From: Sipunculus nudus
Lineage: Eukaryota > Annelida > Sipuncula > Golfingiida > Sipunculidae
Reading direction: 5' to 3'
Length of the DNA stretch: 64,000 nucleotides
NCBI GenBank assembly: GCA_026874595.1
Contig: CM049314.1
Span: 23,261,729 to 23,325,728 of the forward strand
Positions 1 through 12,802 of this stretch are shown one piece after another (within the stretch, counting starts at the first letter, position 1; each line of letters starts with the position of its first letter). The translations under genes were made by a program, and so were the position numbers. The notes under the pieces are model-generated. The model was not told where the DNA came from, searched no databases, and saw nothing but the letters and a program-made list of their open reading frames with translations.

Positions 1-977
1 ATTTACTGAATTTTTCATTTCGGTGAATAAAATTAAGTATGTACATAAAACTCCAAATTACAAAATTTTTATTAGTGATTCAAGGAATAATCTTGAAGAT
101 GCCATGTTGTGGCATTATCTTCTTTTAAATTGCATAATATGCATTCACGATTGGGCCAAAATTTTGCTTGTGTATAGATCTCACATAGCTCTTCATCATA
201 GACAAAACTGGTGGCGCCACCTGCAACCGCTTATGCACAGCATCAATCTGTGATCTGCCTTGGGATAAAATCACTCATATCTCAGCAGTGGGTTGACTTA
301 TCCACCTGAAATTTTGCAGGTTTATACATCCTGGACAATTTTCTTGATTTTATGACAGATGGCACCACCTACATTCATGTTTAAGCTGCAGACATCCATG
401 CTAATATGCAACACACCACGCTCCATTTCCCTTGCCACTTAATCCATGCCTCACTTCACCCGTCCCAAGCAGATTTCTGCGGATACACATAGTGGCTTGT
501 TGACTACCCATATTCTGGTTTTAAAATGTCCTAGTCCGAAACTTGCAGTTCAGAAACCGTCAGTTCGGTAAACTATACTGTGACAAAATAATCCGATTTC
601 TCTAAAATGAAATCAGACGTTTTACTCGAAACGTGTACTGCATGTGTTGTTGTTCCTTTAAATATTTTTTTTTGCTCTGAACAGTATCCGTTTAATTTAA
701 CTTTAAAGTATTATTATTTTCTAGATTTAGGCCTACTGATTTTGTGGGTAAAATATGAAAATATATATCCAAACCTTGTGGATTCGACCATACAACACCA
801 TTAATGTTATCAACAAGATTTTATATGTGTAGCTTGTGAGCTGCAAAAAAAAAAAAAAAAAACACAGGGTTCTCATATTACACTAATATTTTGATGATTG
901 AATTTTGTTTTAATTTCATTTCATAATATTTCCACGATTAAGCCTTGCCAATATTTGATATTTTGTTACTAATCGTT

Positions 978-1180
978 GAATGTCAGCAGGCCTGCCAAAT
1001 CACTCTTTTTAAAAATAGTCACTCTTTTATTTTTGGAGTTACTGAAAACGATGCTAATTCATATCGCTTCTTTCAATCTGTTTTTTAGCAGCACATGCAC
1101 AGCACTTTTTCTCTTTTTTTTTAGTGAAAAAGTATATATTTTTTCTCTCCCGCTTTAACAGTCCAGAGAGGAAACTACTG
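978..1180 (+). repeat. Left copy of ~203-bp direct repeat (5' half of a hAT-like MITE)
   Basis: Starts GAATGTCAGCAGGCCTGCCA, continues through CACTCTTTTT and CGCTTCTTTCAATCTG, and ends GAGGAAACTACTG. Nearly identical to 5743-5944. It matches the left part of the complete element at 34781-35245, including the terminal CAGGCCTGCCAAA, but has no right terminus. Confidence 0.85.
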
Positions 1181-2241
1181 GAGGGCAATAAATAAAACTC
1201 GGAAGTCGGAAGCCATTTCAATTTTTGGTATAATTAAAAAAAAAATGACGATCATACCAAGACTTTTTTGTTAATATTGAAGATATCGGCCCCCTTGGTA
1301 AAACCAGAAAGTCTCACAAACGTATATTCCCATATATGAAAATTAAAGCATTTTTTATGCGTCGGAAGCCTCTCGGAAGTCATCCTGAAGTGACAGATGA
1401 TGTTCAAAATGCATAAAATGCGGAAATCTAGACAATAGCACCAACCAACAATGACACAGAAAAAGTCTTGCATCATTCCAAATTTAAATTTAAGTAATAT
1501 TTATGATTTTGAATAAAATCATAATGTATATTACTAATTTAACATAATGATATATAAAATATAAAAAAAATAAATAAATAAATGTTGAAATGTACATTCA
1601 AATGTAATACATTATATATCATATTGTGACGTAATATTTTAATATCGAATGTTATTTCATAAATATAATATAAAAGCATTTAAAATTTCGTAATTTTATC
1701 AAAATAATTTAATGTCTCTTAGGTTTTGTATTAATAAAACTATTTTTTATATCCATTAAGGTACTACATACAAAAATAATGAAACTTATTTTATCCATGC
1801 ATTATAGGGTGCTATATATTCAACGCATATAACTCTCCAAGGCTTGCTGAATACTGATCGCCTAACGTATAGGCCTATATGGAACATTGCACAAACAATT
1901 TGCCTAAAACATTGTAAAAACACTTTCAAAATATTTCAAAAATTAAAAAAAGGTAAAACTGCATAACTATGAAAGATTGAAAATAAGGCATGTGATGTTT
2001 CAAAAACATTGATATAGTTTATAACAGTATCTTTAAATTTTAATTTTAGCTTAATCAAAATAATTTATGTAGGAAGGAAATATTTCTGTTCTATTATTAA
2101 TTTATATGATTCCGGAGAACATCTTTAATTTTACACTTTTAAGCCACATACTGTTTTCGAAAAATTTTAAGAACAGTTTCTTAACAGTTTCACAAAATGT
2201 TTGTGCTAACTGGGGATCAGGCTATATTTTATAACAAAGAA
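1181..2241. other. AT-rich sequence before the satellite, no gene seen
   Basis: High-AT, stop-rich in all frames. The 977 bp before the left direct repeat likewise hold nothing recognisable. Confidence 0.6.
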
Positions 2242-5200
2242 ACCGTACTGCATGTTATATATGGGATATAGAAGGCTACTACAGTAGGCGTACTGCATGT
2301 TATATATATGATATAGAGGGCTACTACAGTAGGCGCACTGCATCTCATTTGTGCTACTACAGTAGGCGTACTGCATGTTATATATATGATATAGATGGCT
2401 CCTACAGTAGGCGTACTGCATGTTATATATATGATATAGAGGGCTACTACAGTAGGCGTACTGCATGTTATATAGGCCTATGGGATATAGAGGGCTACTA
2501 CAGTAGGCGTACTGCATGTTATGTATTTGATATAGAGGGCTACTACAGTAGCCGTACTGCATGTTATGTATTTGATATAGAGGGCTACTACAGTAGCCGT
2601 ACTGCATGTTATATATTGGATATAGAGGGCTGCTACAGTAGGCGTACTGCATCTAATTAGAACCACTACAGTAGCCGTGCTGCATGTTATATATATGATA
2701 TAAAGGGCTACTACAGTAGCCGCACTGCATGTTATACATGGGTCATAGAGGGCTACTACAATAGGCCTACTGCATCTAATTAGAACCACTACAGTAGGCG
2801 TACTGCATATTATATACGGGATATAGAGGGCTACTACAGTAGGAATACTGCATTAATTAGAGCCACTACAGTAGGCGTACTGCATGTTATATAGGGGATA
2901 TAGAGGGCTACTACAGTAGCCATACTGCAAGATATATATTGTTACTACCGTAGGCGTACTGCATATTATAAATAGGATAAAGACAGATACTACGGTAGCC
3001 GTACTGCATGTAATATATGGGATATAGAGAGATACTACAGTAGGCGTACTGCATCCTATTAGAAACACTACTGTAGCCGTACTGCATGTTATATATGGGA
3101 TATAGAGGGCTACTACAATAGGCGTACTGCATGTTACATATATGATATAGAGGGCTAGCTACTACAGTAGGCGTACTGCATGTTATATATTTGATATAGA
3201 GGGCTACTACAGTAGGCGTACTGCATGTTATATACATATATGATATAGAAGGCTACTACAATAGGCGTACTGCATCTAATTAGAACCACTACAGTAGCCG
3301 TACTGCATGTTATATATATGATATAGAGGGCTACTACAGTAGCCGTACTGCATGTTATAAATGGGTCATAGAGGGCTACTACAATAGGCGTACTGCATCT
3401 AATTAGAACCACTACAGTAGGCGTACTGCATGTTATATATTGGATATAGAGGGCTTCTACAGTAGGCGTACTGCATTTTATATATGCGTTAAAGAGGGCT
3501 ACTACAATAGCCCTACTGCATCTAATTAGAACCACTACAGTAGCCGTACTGCATGTTATATATATGATATAGAGGGCTACTACAGTAGCCGTACTGCATG
3601 TTATAAATGGGTCATAGAGGGCTACTACAATAGGCGTACTGCATCTAATTAGAACCACTACAGTAGGCGTACTGCATGTTATATATTGGATATAGAGGGC
3701 TTCTACAGTAGGCGTACTGCATGTTATATATGGGATATAAAGGGGTACTACAGTAGGCGTACTGCATCTTATAAAATGGATATAGAGGGCTACTACAGTA
3801 GCCGTACTGCATGTTATATATGGGTTATAGAGGGCTACTACAATAGGCGTACTGCATGTTATATGTATGATTTATAGGGATACTACAATAGGCGTACTGC
3901 ATGTTACATATATGATATGGAGGGCCACTACAGTAGGCGTACTGCATGTTATATATATGATATAGAGGGCTACTACAATAGGCGTACTGCATCTAATTAG
4001 GATGACTACAGTAGGCGTACTGCATGTTATATATATGATATAGAGGGCTACTACAGTAGGCGTACTGCATGTTATATATGGGTTATAGAGGGCTACTACA
4101 GTAGGCGTACTGCATGTTATATATATGATATAGAGGGCTACTACAGTAGGCGTACTGCATGTTATATATGGGATATAGAGGGCTACTACAGTAGGCGTAC
4201 TGCATGTTATGTATTTGATATAGAGGGCTACTACAGTAGCCGTACTGCATGTTATGTATTTGATATAGAGGGCTACTACAGTAGCCGTACTGCATGTTAT
4301 ATATTGGATATAGAGGGCTACTACAGTAGGCGTACTGCATCTAATTAGAACCACTACAGTAGCCGTGCTGCATGTTATATATATGATATAAAGGGCTACT
4401 ACAGTAGCCGCACTGCATGTTATACATGGGTCATAGAGGGCTACTACAATAGGCCTACTGCATCTAATTAGAACCACTACAGTAGGCGTACTGCATATTA
4501 TATACGGGATATAGAGGGCTACTACAGTAGGAATACTGCATTAATTAGAGCCACTACAGTAGGCGTACTGCATGTTATATAGGGGATATAGAGGGCTACT
4601 ACAGTAGCCATACTGCAAGATATATATGGGTACTTACGTTGGCGTACTGCATATTATAAATAGGATAGGTGTACTGCATCTATTTAGATCCACTACAGTA
4701 GCCTAACTGCATGTTATATATGGGATATAAAGGGGTACTACAGTAGGCGTACTGCATCTTATAAAATGGATATAGAGGGCTACTACAGTAGCCGTACTGC
4801 ATGTTATATATGGGTTATAGAGGGCTACTACAATAGGCGTACTGCATGTTATATGTATGATTTATAGGGATACTACAATAGGCGTACTGCATGTTACATA
4901 TATGATATGGAGGGCCACTACAGTAGGCGTACTGCATGTTATATATATGATATAGAGGGCTACTACAATAGGCGTACTGCATCTAATTAGGACCACTACA
5001 GTAGGCGTACTGCATGTTATATATATGATATAGAGGGCTACTACAGTAGGCGTACTGCATGTTATATATGGGATATAGAGGGCTACTACAGTAGGCGTAC
5101 TGCATGTTATGTATTTGATATAGAGGGCTACTACAGTAGCCGTACTGCATGTTATGTATTTGATATAGAGGGCTACTACAGTAGCCGTACTGCATGTTAT

Positions 5201-5742
5201 ATATTGGATATAGAGGGCTACTACAGTAGGCGTACTGCATCTAATTAGAACCACTACAGTAGCCGTGCTGCATGTTATATATATGATATAAAGGGCTACT
5301 ACAGTAGCCGCACTGCATGTTATACATGGGTCATAGAGGGCTACTACAATAGGCCTACTGCATCTAATTAGAACCACTACAGTAGGCGTACTGCATATTA
5401 TATACGGGATATAGAGGGCTACTACAGTAGGAATACTGCATTAATTAGAGCCACTACAGTAGGCGTACTGCATGTTATATAGGGGATATAGAGGGCTACT
5501 ACAGTAGCCATACTGCAAGATATATATGGGTACTACCGTAGGCGTACTGCATATTATAAATAGGATAGGTGTACTGCATCTATTTAGATCCACTACAGTA
5601 GCCTAACTGCATGTTATATGTGGGATATAGAGGACTACTAAAGCAGGCGTACTGCATCTCATTAGAGCCATATTATAGCGGGTGTACTGCATGTTATAAA
5701 TATGATATAGATAGGTACTAAAGTTGGCGTACTGCATGTTAT
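2242..5742. repeat. Satellite array of 45-bp and 33-bp units with higher-order structure
   Basis: Roughly 80 head-to-tail units. The 45-bp unit reads GTACTGCATGTTATATATAT then GATATAGAGGGCTACTACAG then TAGGC. A 33-bp variant replaces the middle with TAATTAGAACC. Units ending GTAGCC form a perfect hairpin GGCTAC-TACA-GTAGCC; those ending GTAGGC form CAGTA-GGCG-TACTG. Larger blocks are re-duplicated almost unchanged: 3721-4200 reappears at 4711-5100 (offset 990, then 900 after a two-unit indel), 4201-4620 at 5101-5520, and much of 2500-2940 again at 4190-4625. Both unit lengths are multiples of three, so long open frames run through it on both strands. I do not regard these as genes. Confidence 0.95.
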
Positions 5743-5944
5743 GAATGTCAGCAGGCCTGCCAAATCACTCTTTTTAAAAGTAGTCACTCTTTTATTTTTG
5801 GAGTTACTGAAAACGATGCTAATTCATTACGCTTCTTTCAATCTGTTTTTTAGCAGCACATGCACAGCACTTTTTCTCTTTTTTTTAGTGAAAAAGTATA
5901 TATTTTTTCCCTCCCGCTTTAACAGTCCAGAGAGGAAACTACTG
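5743..5944 (+). repeat. Right copy of ~203-bp direct repeat (5' half of a hAT-like MITE)
   Basis: Differs from the copy at 978-1180 at only a few positions. It begins exactly where the satellite stops (GCATGTTAT|GAATGTCAGC). It is followed by ACTGTAAGGCATACTT, which itself resembles a decayed satellite unit, so it seems to sit inside the array edge. Confidence 0.85.
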
Positions 5945-6044
5945 TAAGGCATACTTAAATATGCAACTGCTTGGAGGATAGGCAAGTACCGATAAGTTGC
6001 GAGTGCAGCGACCGCTGATTGGTTGGTGGTTTTTAATAATTCAT

Positions 6045-6072
6045 GACTACAGTAGGCGTACTCTATCTAATG
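6045..6072 (+). repeat. Detached satellite unit fragment
   Basis: GACTACAGTAGGCGTACT matches the satellite unit, about 300 bp beyond the array's end, suggesting the array once reached further right. Confidence 0.7.
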
Positions 6073-6081
6073 CCGACCGCA

Positions 6082-6660
6082 CAGAGAGCTTAGATTCATC
6101 CTAGACTGGTACCCCGCTCTATTATGGCGCCGCTGCTCTGGACCAATCATAGAGACGGGCGTACAACGCCATCTTATGTACTCCTGGCAGACTGGTTCCA
6201 ACTCCAGTATGTATTACATATGATAAAACTAAGCATTTCGTTTGCTCAGAGAAGTTACCAAAAGTTGGTTATACGTTACGTGTGACATTTATGATCAGAT
6301 TAATATATAGTAATAATAAATCACTGCTACGCACGGTGGAATATCAAAGATTCAGTATATCGTTTTATCTATACGTCCATCATTCACTTTTTGTGTAACA
6401 ACTCATTTTTTCAATATTTGAAAACTAGAAATAACTAAAGAAAGTTAGTTTATAAGAAATTTACACGCATAATTAACCAGGATCGCGTGAACGTCCATGA
6501 CATCCGGTATGAGCGTGCATACTGGAGTTGGAACCAGTCTACAGGTAAGTCAGGAGTTGCAACTGAGAGTACTTAAGATGGCGTTGTACGCCTGTCTCTA
6601 TGCTTGGCTGAGGGCCATAATAGAGCAGGGTACCAGTCTAAGATTCATCTAAGCTCTCTG
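6082..6660. mobile_element. Fold-back element with ~130-150-bp inverted arms
   Basis: Left arm 6082-6215 (CAGAGAGCTTAGATTCATCC, GACTGGTACC, CTCTATTATGGC, GGCGTACAACGCCATCTTA, GACTGGTTCCAACTCCAGTA). It is repeated as its reverse complement at 6508-6660. The spacer is AT-rich and non-coding. Non-autonomous DNA transposon by structure; family not assigned. Confidence 0.8.
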
Positions 6661-7246
6661 ACCTGCACCACGGCGTCCTTCACCTTCACATGAAACCACA
6701 GATTGGTCCCGTGCGCTATTGTTGATAAGCTGAGCTTAGTCTGGTTCCTTGCTCTTCACTCCTGGTACCAAAGGCGACAATATGTACGTGTGCTTGCACA
6801 GCCACTCCATGTCATATTGGCCCCCTAAGGTTGTTTGAGTATCGTCTAACAACCTTGCTCAATCTAGCTTGTAAATCTAAATTCGAACAAATGTTAGTTC
6901 CAGTTATATATAAATTTAGTTTTGGATCCACAGAATATCCTCTATATGATATAGCATATATAAATACATTTAAGTTTAAGATACTGAAATTTAAATCAAA
7001 ATTTTATTTACACAAAAAAAACGAGTTATATCTTACATATGGCAAAATGTGCAGTTCAAATACATATAAATGTCTCCAAGAGTATATTTAACTGTACATT
7101 CATATCATCATTCCCTCGAGATCGATGTCACTAAATTTTAATTATTTAAAAATGATGTTGTAATAAATGATTGTTTATAAAAAATTGAACATGCAAGCTA
7201 TGCTAAAAGGGATGTAAAAACACTTTAAATCATTCTAAGTACATGA

Positions 7247-7296
<50 letters not shown>

Positions 7297-8649
7297 TCCC
7301 CCTTATTTACGGGGTAAATACTTTTTTTAAGGTCATTTTTTTTTTTTGCTGCCTGGATCCCCCCCCCACCCTTTCCACACCTGGGGCCTTTTTTTTTAGG
7401 TTTTGTTAATTGTCCTCCTTGATCGGACCCCTCGTTGTCCTATAAACCCCCGGTACCTGCAATGGAAACCTGTTGGGAAAAGATTGGCTGCCAGAAGGTT
7501 TTAATTTCTGTAATTATGGAGAAGAAAGCATCTCCACTGAAAGTAAAGTTAAGCAAGACATTGAGACACTGTACAAACATTGAAGTAAAGAAAAATGATA
7601 ATATATCTCTTTCTTTTGTCCTTTGATTTTAATTTTCTCGAGAGAATATTTTTTACCTAATAATGCATATCCTATATAAGATATCTATGTTTTATACTCC
7701 TATGATCCCATCAAATGTACATTTTTATAATAACAACTTATCTTGGATTAGACCGGCTCTTGATATAATCAAAATACGACACAACCACAGTGAATGTGCT
7801 GAGAATTCATAAATTCTTACGAGAATGGCTCGCAGATTGGGGACAAGACTCACCACATCCATGCAAGTGTTGCCCTTCATTAGATGACCTTCCTCTGCGT
7901 CACAAGACTCTATCTACAAAAGTGTAAAGGCCACTACCACCCGGCATAGAGGATGCAAGCCAGCGCCAGTGGAGTCTGTGGAGAAATACTATCACCTGTT
8001 GGGTTCAAGGCCCGGACCCCCGTAGAAATTTGTGGTTCACACTCACCATGGTGATAAAGGCAGCACAACTCAAATTGAACCTCCGGTAAATGTAATATTT
8101 TGCAAATTTGACATGCCTGTTATTTAACATGCCTGTTCACAAATATGCCTTCGAGAGTTTTGAAAAAAAATGCTAGACGGACTTTCGTAAAAACTCTGCA
8201 TGATAACAAAATTATTTATGGGCATACATTACAAAATACTGTAACAAAATTAAGAAAAAAATATGTACATAAATTGTTATTACATTGAAAAGATTGCCAC
8301 AAATAATATTTCATTATAACCATGTACTAGGTATGAAATATAGGCATGTAAGATTTTCTTTACGTGTATTTATATGCCACAAATTTCTGACAGAATCAAA
8401 AGTTTCCATGCCCTACTCTCCCTCGCCGAAAGCAGACCTGTAGTCCCAAGTCTACCTCCAGCATCCCCTCTTTTTTTCAGGTTGTATGGCTATCCTGTTA
8501 TATGACACGTTAGCGAAGTACTCTCGTGAAATATCCCAATCATAAATAAAACTCTCTGTTTCATGCTATAGAGTGATTACTGATAACATCTGATAAGGGT
8601 AAACTGGCTTTATATTATCTCGATCTAATAAAAAGGCCTATCAATGAAC
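6661..8649. other. No gene seen
   Basis: Short open frames only, with no recognisable domains; AT run, pyrimidine-rich stretch around 7320-7400. Confidence 0.55.
7248..7293. repeat. (AT)n microsatellite
   Basis: Uninterrupted AT dinucleotide run of about 45 bp. Confidence 0.95.
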
Positions 8650-8960
8650 TTGATTACTATAAAGGAAAAGTTCGGTCCGCTCATGTGTCACCCCGTAACC
8701 CACCACCTCTTAAGATTAACTCTCAGGAGTCACACTTTTGGTGAACTAGGTGGCGGTAATTGCTCAATTACCTCAAAGCACCATTCCCCGGGCCACAAAG
8801 TTTTCTGTCATCCCGGACGAGGCCCCATTTGTTAGGAAGACAGATTTCTCATGGGAATATTTTGGGCCGATCCGGGATTCGAACCCATGTTGATGGCGCA
8901 CGTTCATGTCCGGCGTTCTAACCGCTTCGCTAGAAAAGCAAGCTTCACTAGCGAGATAGC
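8650..8960 (-). mobile_element. tRNA-derived SINE (family 1)
   Basis: On the minus strand a tRNA-like head carries an A-box-like AGCGGTTAGAACG and a B box GGGTTCGAATCC. It is followed by a non-tRNA body. Lack of a proper acceptor stem and the long body argue against a functional tRNA gene. Confidence 0.6.
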
Positions 8961-9289
8961 GAGATATGTCATCCCGTAACAGTAACCACTGTGTGAATTA
9001 TGACAAACTATCCTTTATAATGAAAAATGATTATAATATATTGGATATATATTTATATAATGTAATATTTATATCATATTACAGGGAATTTGTGGGTGCG
9101 TTCGACGTGCGGAAAAAGTGAAAACTTTGACAGGAGGAGGAAATTGTTTGATAGATAGATCCCAAATTCTGATTTTATTATTATTATTTTTTTTAATTTT
9201 CTTTTGTTCGAGGTAACCGCCGTCATTTTTAATGCTAGCTGACCAAGTATATGTACATCATACTCCGTGAAAGGGCAGAAACACACGCT

Positions 9290-9540
9290 TCCTTTCGTTA
9301 TACCCTGGTGTTAACCAGACCTGGTGACTACTGCACCTGCGGGCCCTGGGTGTGTAATCTTCCCTATTGCTTGGTCATATCGCCGAGGAACCCCCGAAAA
9401 GTGCACTTGTTTGTGAGTGAAACATGGCCATTGAGCACGACCTCCCCAGTAAGCTCGCAGAGCGCTTAACCTCGGCTGAGATTCGAACTCACGATTGGCT
9501 CGGAGTCCTGTGTTCTATCCCTGAGCCACACAAGCAGGTA
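9290..9540 (-). mobile_element. tRNA-derived SINE (family 2), copy 1
   Basis: Minus-strand B box GAGTTCGAATCTC near 9478-9490, then TTTCGGGGGTTCC and a tail ending CTGGTTAACACCAGGGTATAA. Same order of blocks as 27368-27620. Confidence 0.75.
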
Positions 9541-9846
9541 ATTCGGGTTTTATTAGCTAAAATGTTGATATATAAGACATTTCAGAGAAATATGGTAAGA
9601 TTAGAGACCCACCAGTTAGACAAAAAGGTGGACATCTATACCTGTTCTCCTCAGAAGATGATTCATAGGTTCATGACCGGAAGGCTTGTGGCTATCAGTG
9701 GTATTGCAATAGATCTCATAACCTACCCCGAAAAGGATAAAATGAATAAAAGTATTGTAAAATCATTTTACCAGAGACACCATCAGGGTCCAGGGCCGTA
9801 CGCTGACAGAAATGTCCATGCAGGGGGCACTTATCAGTGGAAACCA

Positions 9847-9848
<2 letters not shown>

Positions 9849-9900
<52 letters not shown>
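9849..9900. repeat. (AT)n microsatellite
   Basis: About 50 bp of AT dinucleotides. Confidence 0.95.
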
Positions 9901-9902
<2 letters not shown>

Positions 9903-12652
9903 GGAAACATTAAAAAAATATGTAGTCAAAATGAAGAAATCTCTTGCACTTTCATTGGTAGGAATTTCCCCATCTGAATGCCCTGAAATTATATCAATTT
10001 TTTAAATTATTTTTTTTAAATATTAAAGATGTCCTGAAACCACCTAAACTACCCCATGTGTGCATATGCACCTGTGTTAAAATACCAACTTGTTCACTAT
10101 CCGAAACATTTTGAGTAGCCCAACTGTTCTGCATGAATTCCTAATATATTTGTTGATTTTTAAATGCTGAATGACTTTAGTGTTGAGGCCGACCGTTTTG
10201 TAAAGAAAGTTATTGCAATCCCTCACTAGATCTAAGAAGAAATTAACTTCTGAAATTAAATTGCAATAAATCATTTTTTTACATTGATTTAGCCTTAAAT
10301 TAAAGCATTTTCTCTCACAGGTATACCACAATTAACTGATGAGAGAAAGCTTTTTTTTCTTAAATTCTTGGGGGGTGGGGGGGGGGGGGGAGGCACGGCC
10401 CTGGAGTTAAAGTATCTTCCGATTTATTAGAAAACACAGCTTCCGTTTGTAAAGTATTTTGGTAATGAGAATCTCTGTATCCCACATCCTCAGGATAATA
10501 GAGAATATGGTATTCAGCCACAAAGCTCTATCTAAGCAAAGCCAGAGAAAGATGGGTCAAAGGGACACACCAGAGGTGTATAGGACATTAGTTCAGCAGA
10601 ATCTGAATGGGCCTTATCAGTTCGTTTTAATTCCAGAGTCAAGGAAAAAAATTAAATGAGGATTGCGTCCGCGAAAACAAGTTGGAAACGGACGGTTTCC
10701 AAACCGCTTATTTTCTTAACCATCTTTTGAACGATTTTGTTTAGATAATAGAAATATTTTTTTTTAATTATTATTATTATTATTATTATTATATCAATTT
10801 CGGTCTTAAACAGGTTAGGGAAGAATTTAATTTATTAGTATAAACTAAAACTCCCATAACTTGTTACTTTTAATACGATTCTACTTTTCAGCTCGGGGAC
10901 TTTTACGTTTCAGGTTATGTTTACAAGCACAACATATTTGCATGAACGGTTACCAGTTATGCTATGTTCATATATTATTCACGTGAGAAAAAATTACACA
11001 TGAAGCATTTTTCAATATTCTTACCGACCACTTTCCCAATTTAAAATGAAAACATGTATAAATTGACTGACATGGAAGCAGCAATTAGTAATGCCAATAA
11101 AAATTACTTTTCCAAATGTATTTTGCTTTATTGTTTGAATCATTCAAAGTGATAGTAGACGTTGGTCATATACAGGCGCATGGTGCCCACGTGTTGCATA
11201 AAAAGTTTCATGGTCCCTTTTTACATTATTTAATAAAATACCTTAGAACAACTGTTTCGGAGCATGCAGGGAAACGGATAATACCAGGGGACATGTTTGA
11301 TAACGTTTGGTATCACAAATGATCCAGTTGAGAGGATAATTTTTTTTAACTGCTGACTAGAATGAAAGACCAGTTGCTGTTATGCTCGCATTTTCTGTTC
11401 TTCAAATTTATTTCTGTACAGAAATCCTTGGAGGGTATGCAAATGTAGGATTTTAATCTTTAGTTGCTACTTTATTTGCTAACAGAGACAGAAGTTTTGA
11501 CGAAAGTAACATTCAACCCATAGGGAATTATTGAAAAAAATTATAAATTTTCCAGGCGTGGATGCTGGATTTTTTGTTTTTATTTTTACTAAGATCGATC
11601 CTGCCCATGATTCATTCATTTATCAGCAAGAGAAAGCGATTTGATAAAAACAAATCGGCCCTTAATCGGTTTACCGTAACCCCTTCTCTTTAACTCAGAA
11701 GGAAAATAACTAGAGAAGATAGAACAGAGGAATTAAATGAATGTCAGTTATCTTCTTGGCACACTTTAATATCATTAGGTAAAGGAAATTTTAAAACCAG
11801 TCAGTTCAATTCCATGTGAATCATGTTCCCCTGTACTTTCTTCATTATCACTCTACAAGCAAAACAGAGAATAGTGACAATCCCCTTGTTCTCAAAAATA
11901 TAAAGTATACGTATAAACTTAATTGGAAAAAGCTCTCCGCCATTACCCGCCTTCTCATCAGAGAAGCTTAGAGAAAGACAACGAAAGCAGCATTTAAAAA
12001 GAAGTTTCCGTAACAAAAAGAAAGATTAGCATCAAGAGTATGAGTGAAGAGTGAAAAAAAACTACGTTTTTGGGGTTATTCATTTGTTGTTACATTTACA
12101 GACAAGCAAAGATTATTAAATGATAAACATTAATAAGATGTGCATTTAGATGGGGCAGGCAAAATACTTTAAGAATAACTACTCATTCATTGTTTTAAGA
12201 GCATTTTGCTTGCTCCAATTTTACAGGAGAGTCAGTATATGGTACAGGGGAATGGATTTTCGAAAGTTAAATGTCCAGCTGTTCAGGTCCATTATACTGT
12301 ACATAATCTTTTTTCTGCTGATGACAAAGACGAAGTGTGTTTATTGGATAATTTTAACAGTTGTTTAAAAAGTTTTCAGTCAGTGCCGTGAAATACAACT
12401 GGCTTAAATTTATGGGTCTGGGAATTCTGATTTATCAATGAATTGATGAGCAATGCACCATAGTGTCGCAACTTTGATCGAGTTCTGTTTACAGAGGTGT
12501 GAAAATGAAAGAAGGACCAACAAAATTGGGTGGACATTTAATAGGCCAAAAATGAGAGCTCAATTTGTTAAATGTTTACAAAACAATAATTTCTCACGTT
12601 TTCTAAAAATTAATTTGAAACTCCCAAACATATATTGTCGGGTAACTCATAA
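9901..12652. other. No clear gene
   Basis: Includes a G run near 10370-10390, an (ATT)n run near 10770, and short open frames at 10459-10659 and 11116-11322 that I cannot relate to any family. Confidence 0.5.
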
Positions 12653-12802
12653 TACGGAAGCTTTATAAATAATTGCTTCTGTGATGTGGCAGATTACTGT
12701 CATGGTGCAATGATCCAATGTGACAAAGTAGTCAAAAAGGTAGGTGTTTGGGTAAACCCTGAAGATCCTTCTTGTAACTGGTATTGTCAGAATTGTATTT
12801 AG
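12653..12802 (+). pseudogene. Decayed PHD-like zinc-finger fragment
   Basis: One frame reads CFCDVADYCHGAMIQCD, about 25 residues on NPEDPSCNWYCQNCI, then a stop. The CxC, GAMIQCD and WYCxxC pattern resembles the C-terminal PHD finger of some transposon-derived proteins. The middle Cys/His pair is missing and upstream frames are broken by stops, so this is at best a remnant. An open segment at 12228-12391 after a good acceptor (CCAATTTTACAG) may belong to the same decayed gene. AATAAA lies near 13073. Confidence 0.35.

Noticed and set aside
2206-5377. Long open frames through the satellite, up to about 200 codons
   Set aside because: They arise because unit lengths are multiples of three. 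They occur on both strands and in several frames, with no start context or domains.
2242-5742. CRISPR-like array of repeats
   Set aside because: The units are contiguous with no unique spacers, and the DNA is animal nuclear.
8870-8945. Functional tRNA gene on the minus strand
   Set aside because: A and B boxes are present, but no clean acceptor stem or anticodon arm, and a long SINE body follows.
9424-10005. 193-codon open frame on + strand
   Set aside because: It begins in the antisense of a SINE and ends in an AT microsatellite that adds (YI)n residues. No domain.
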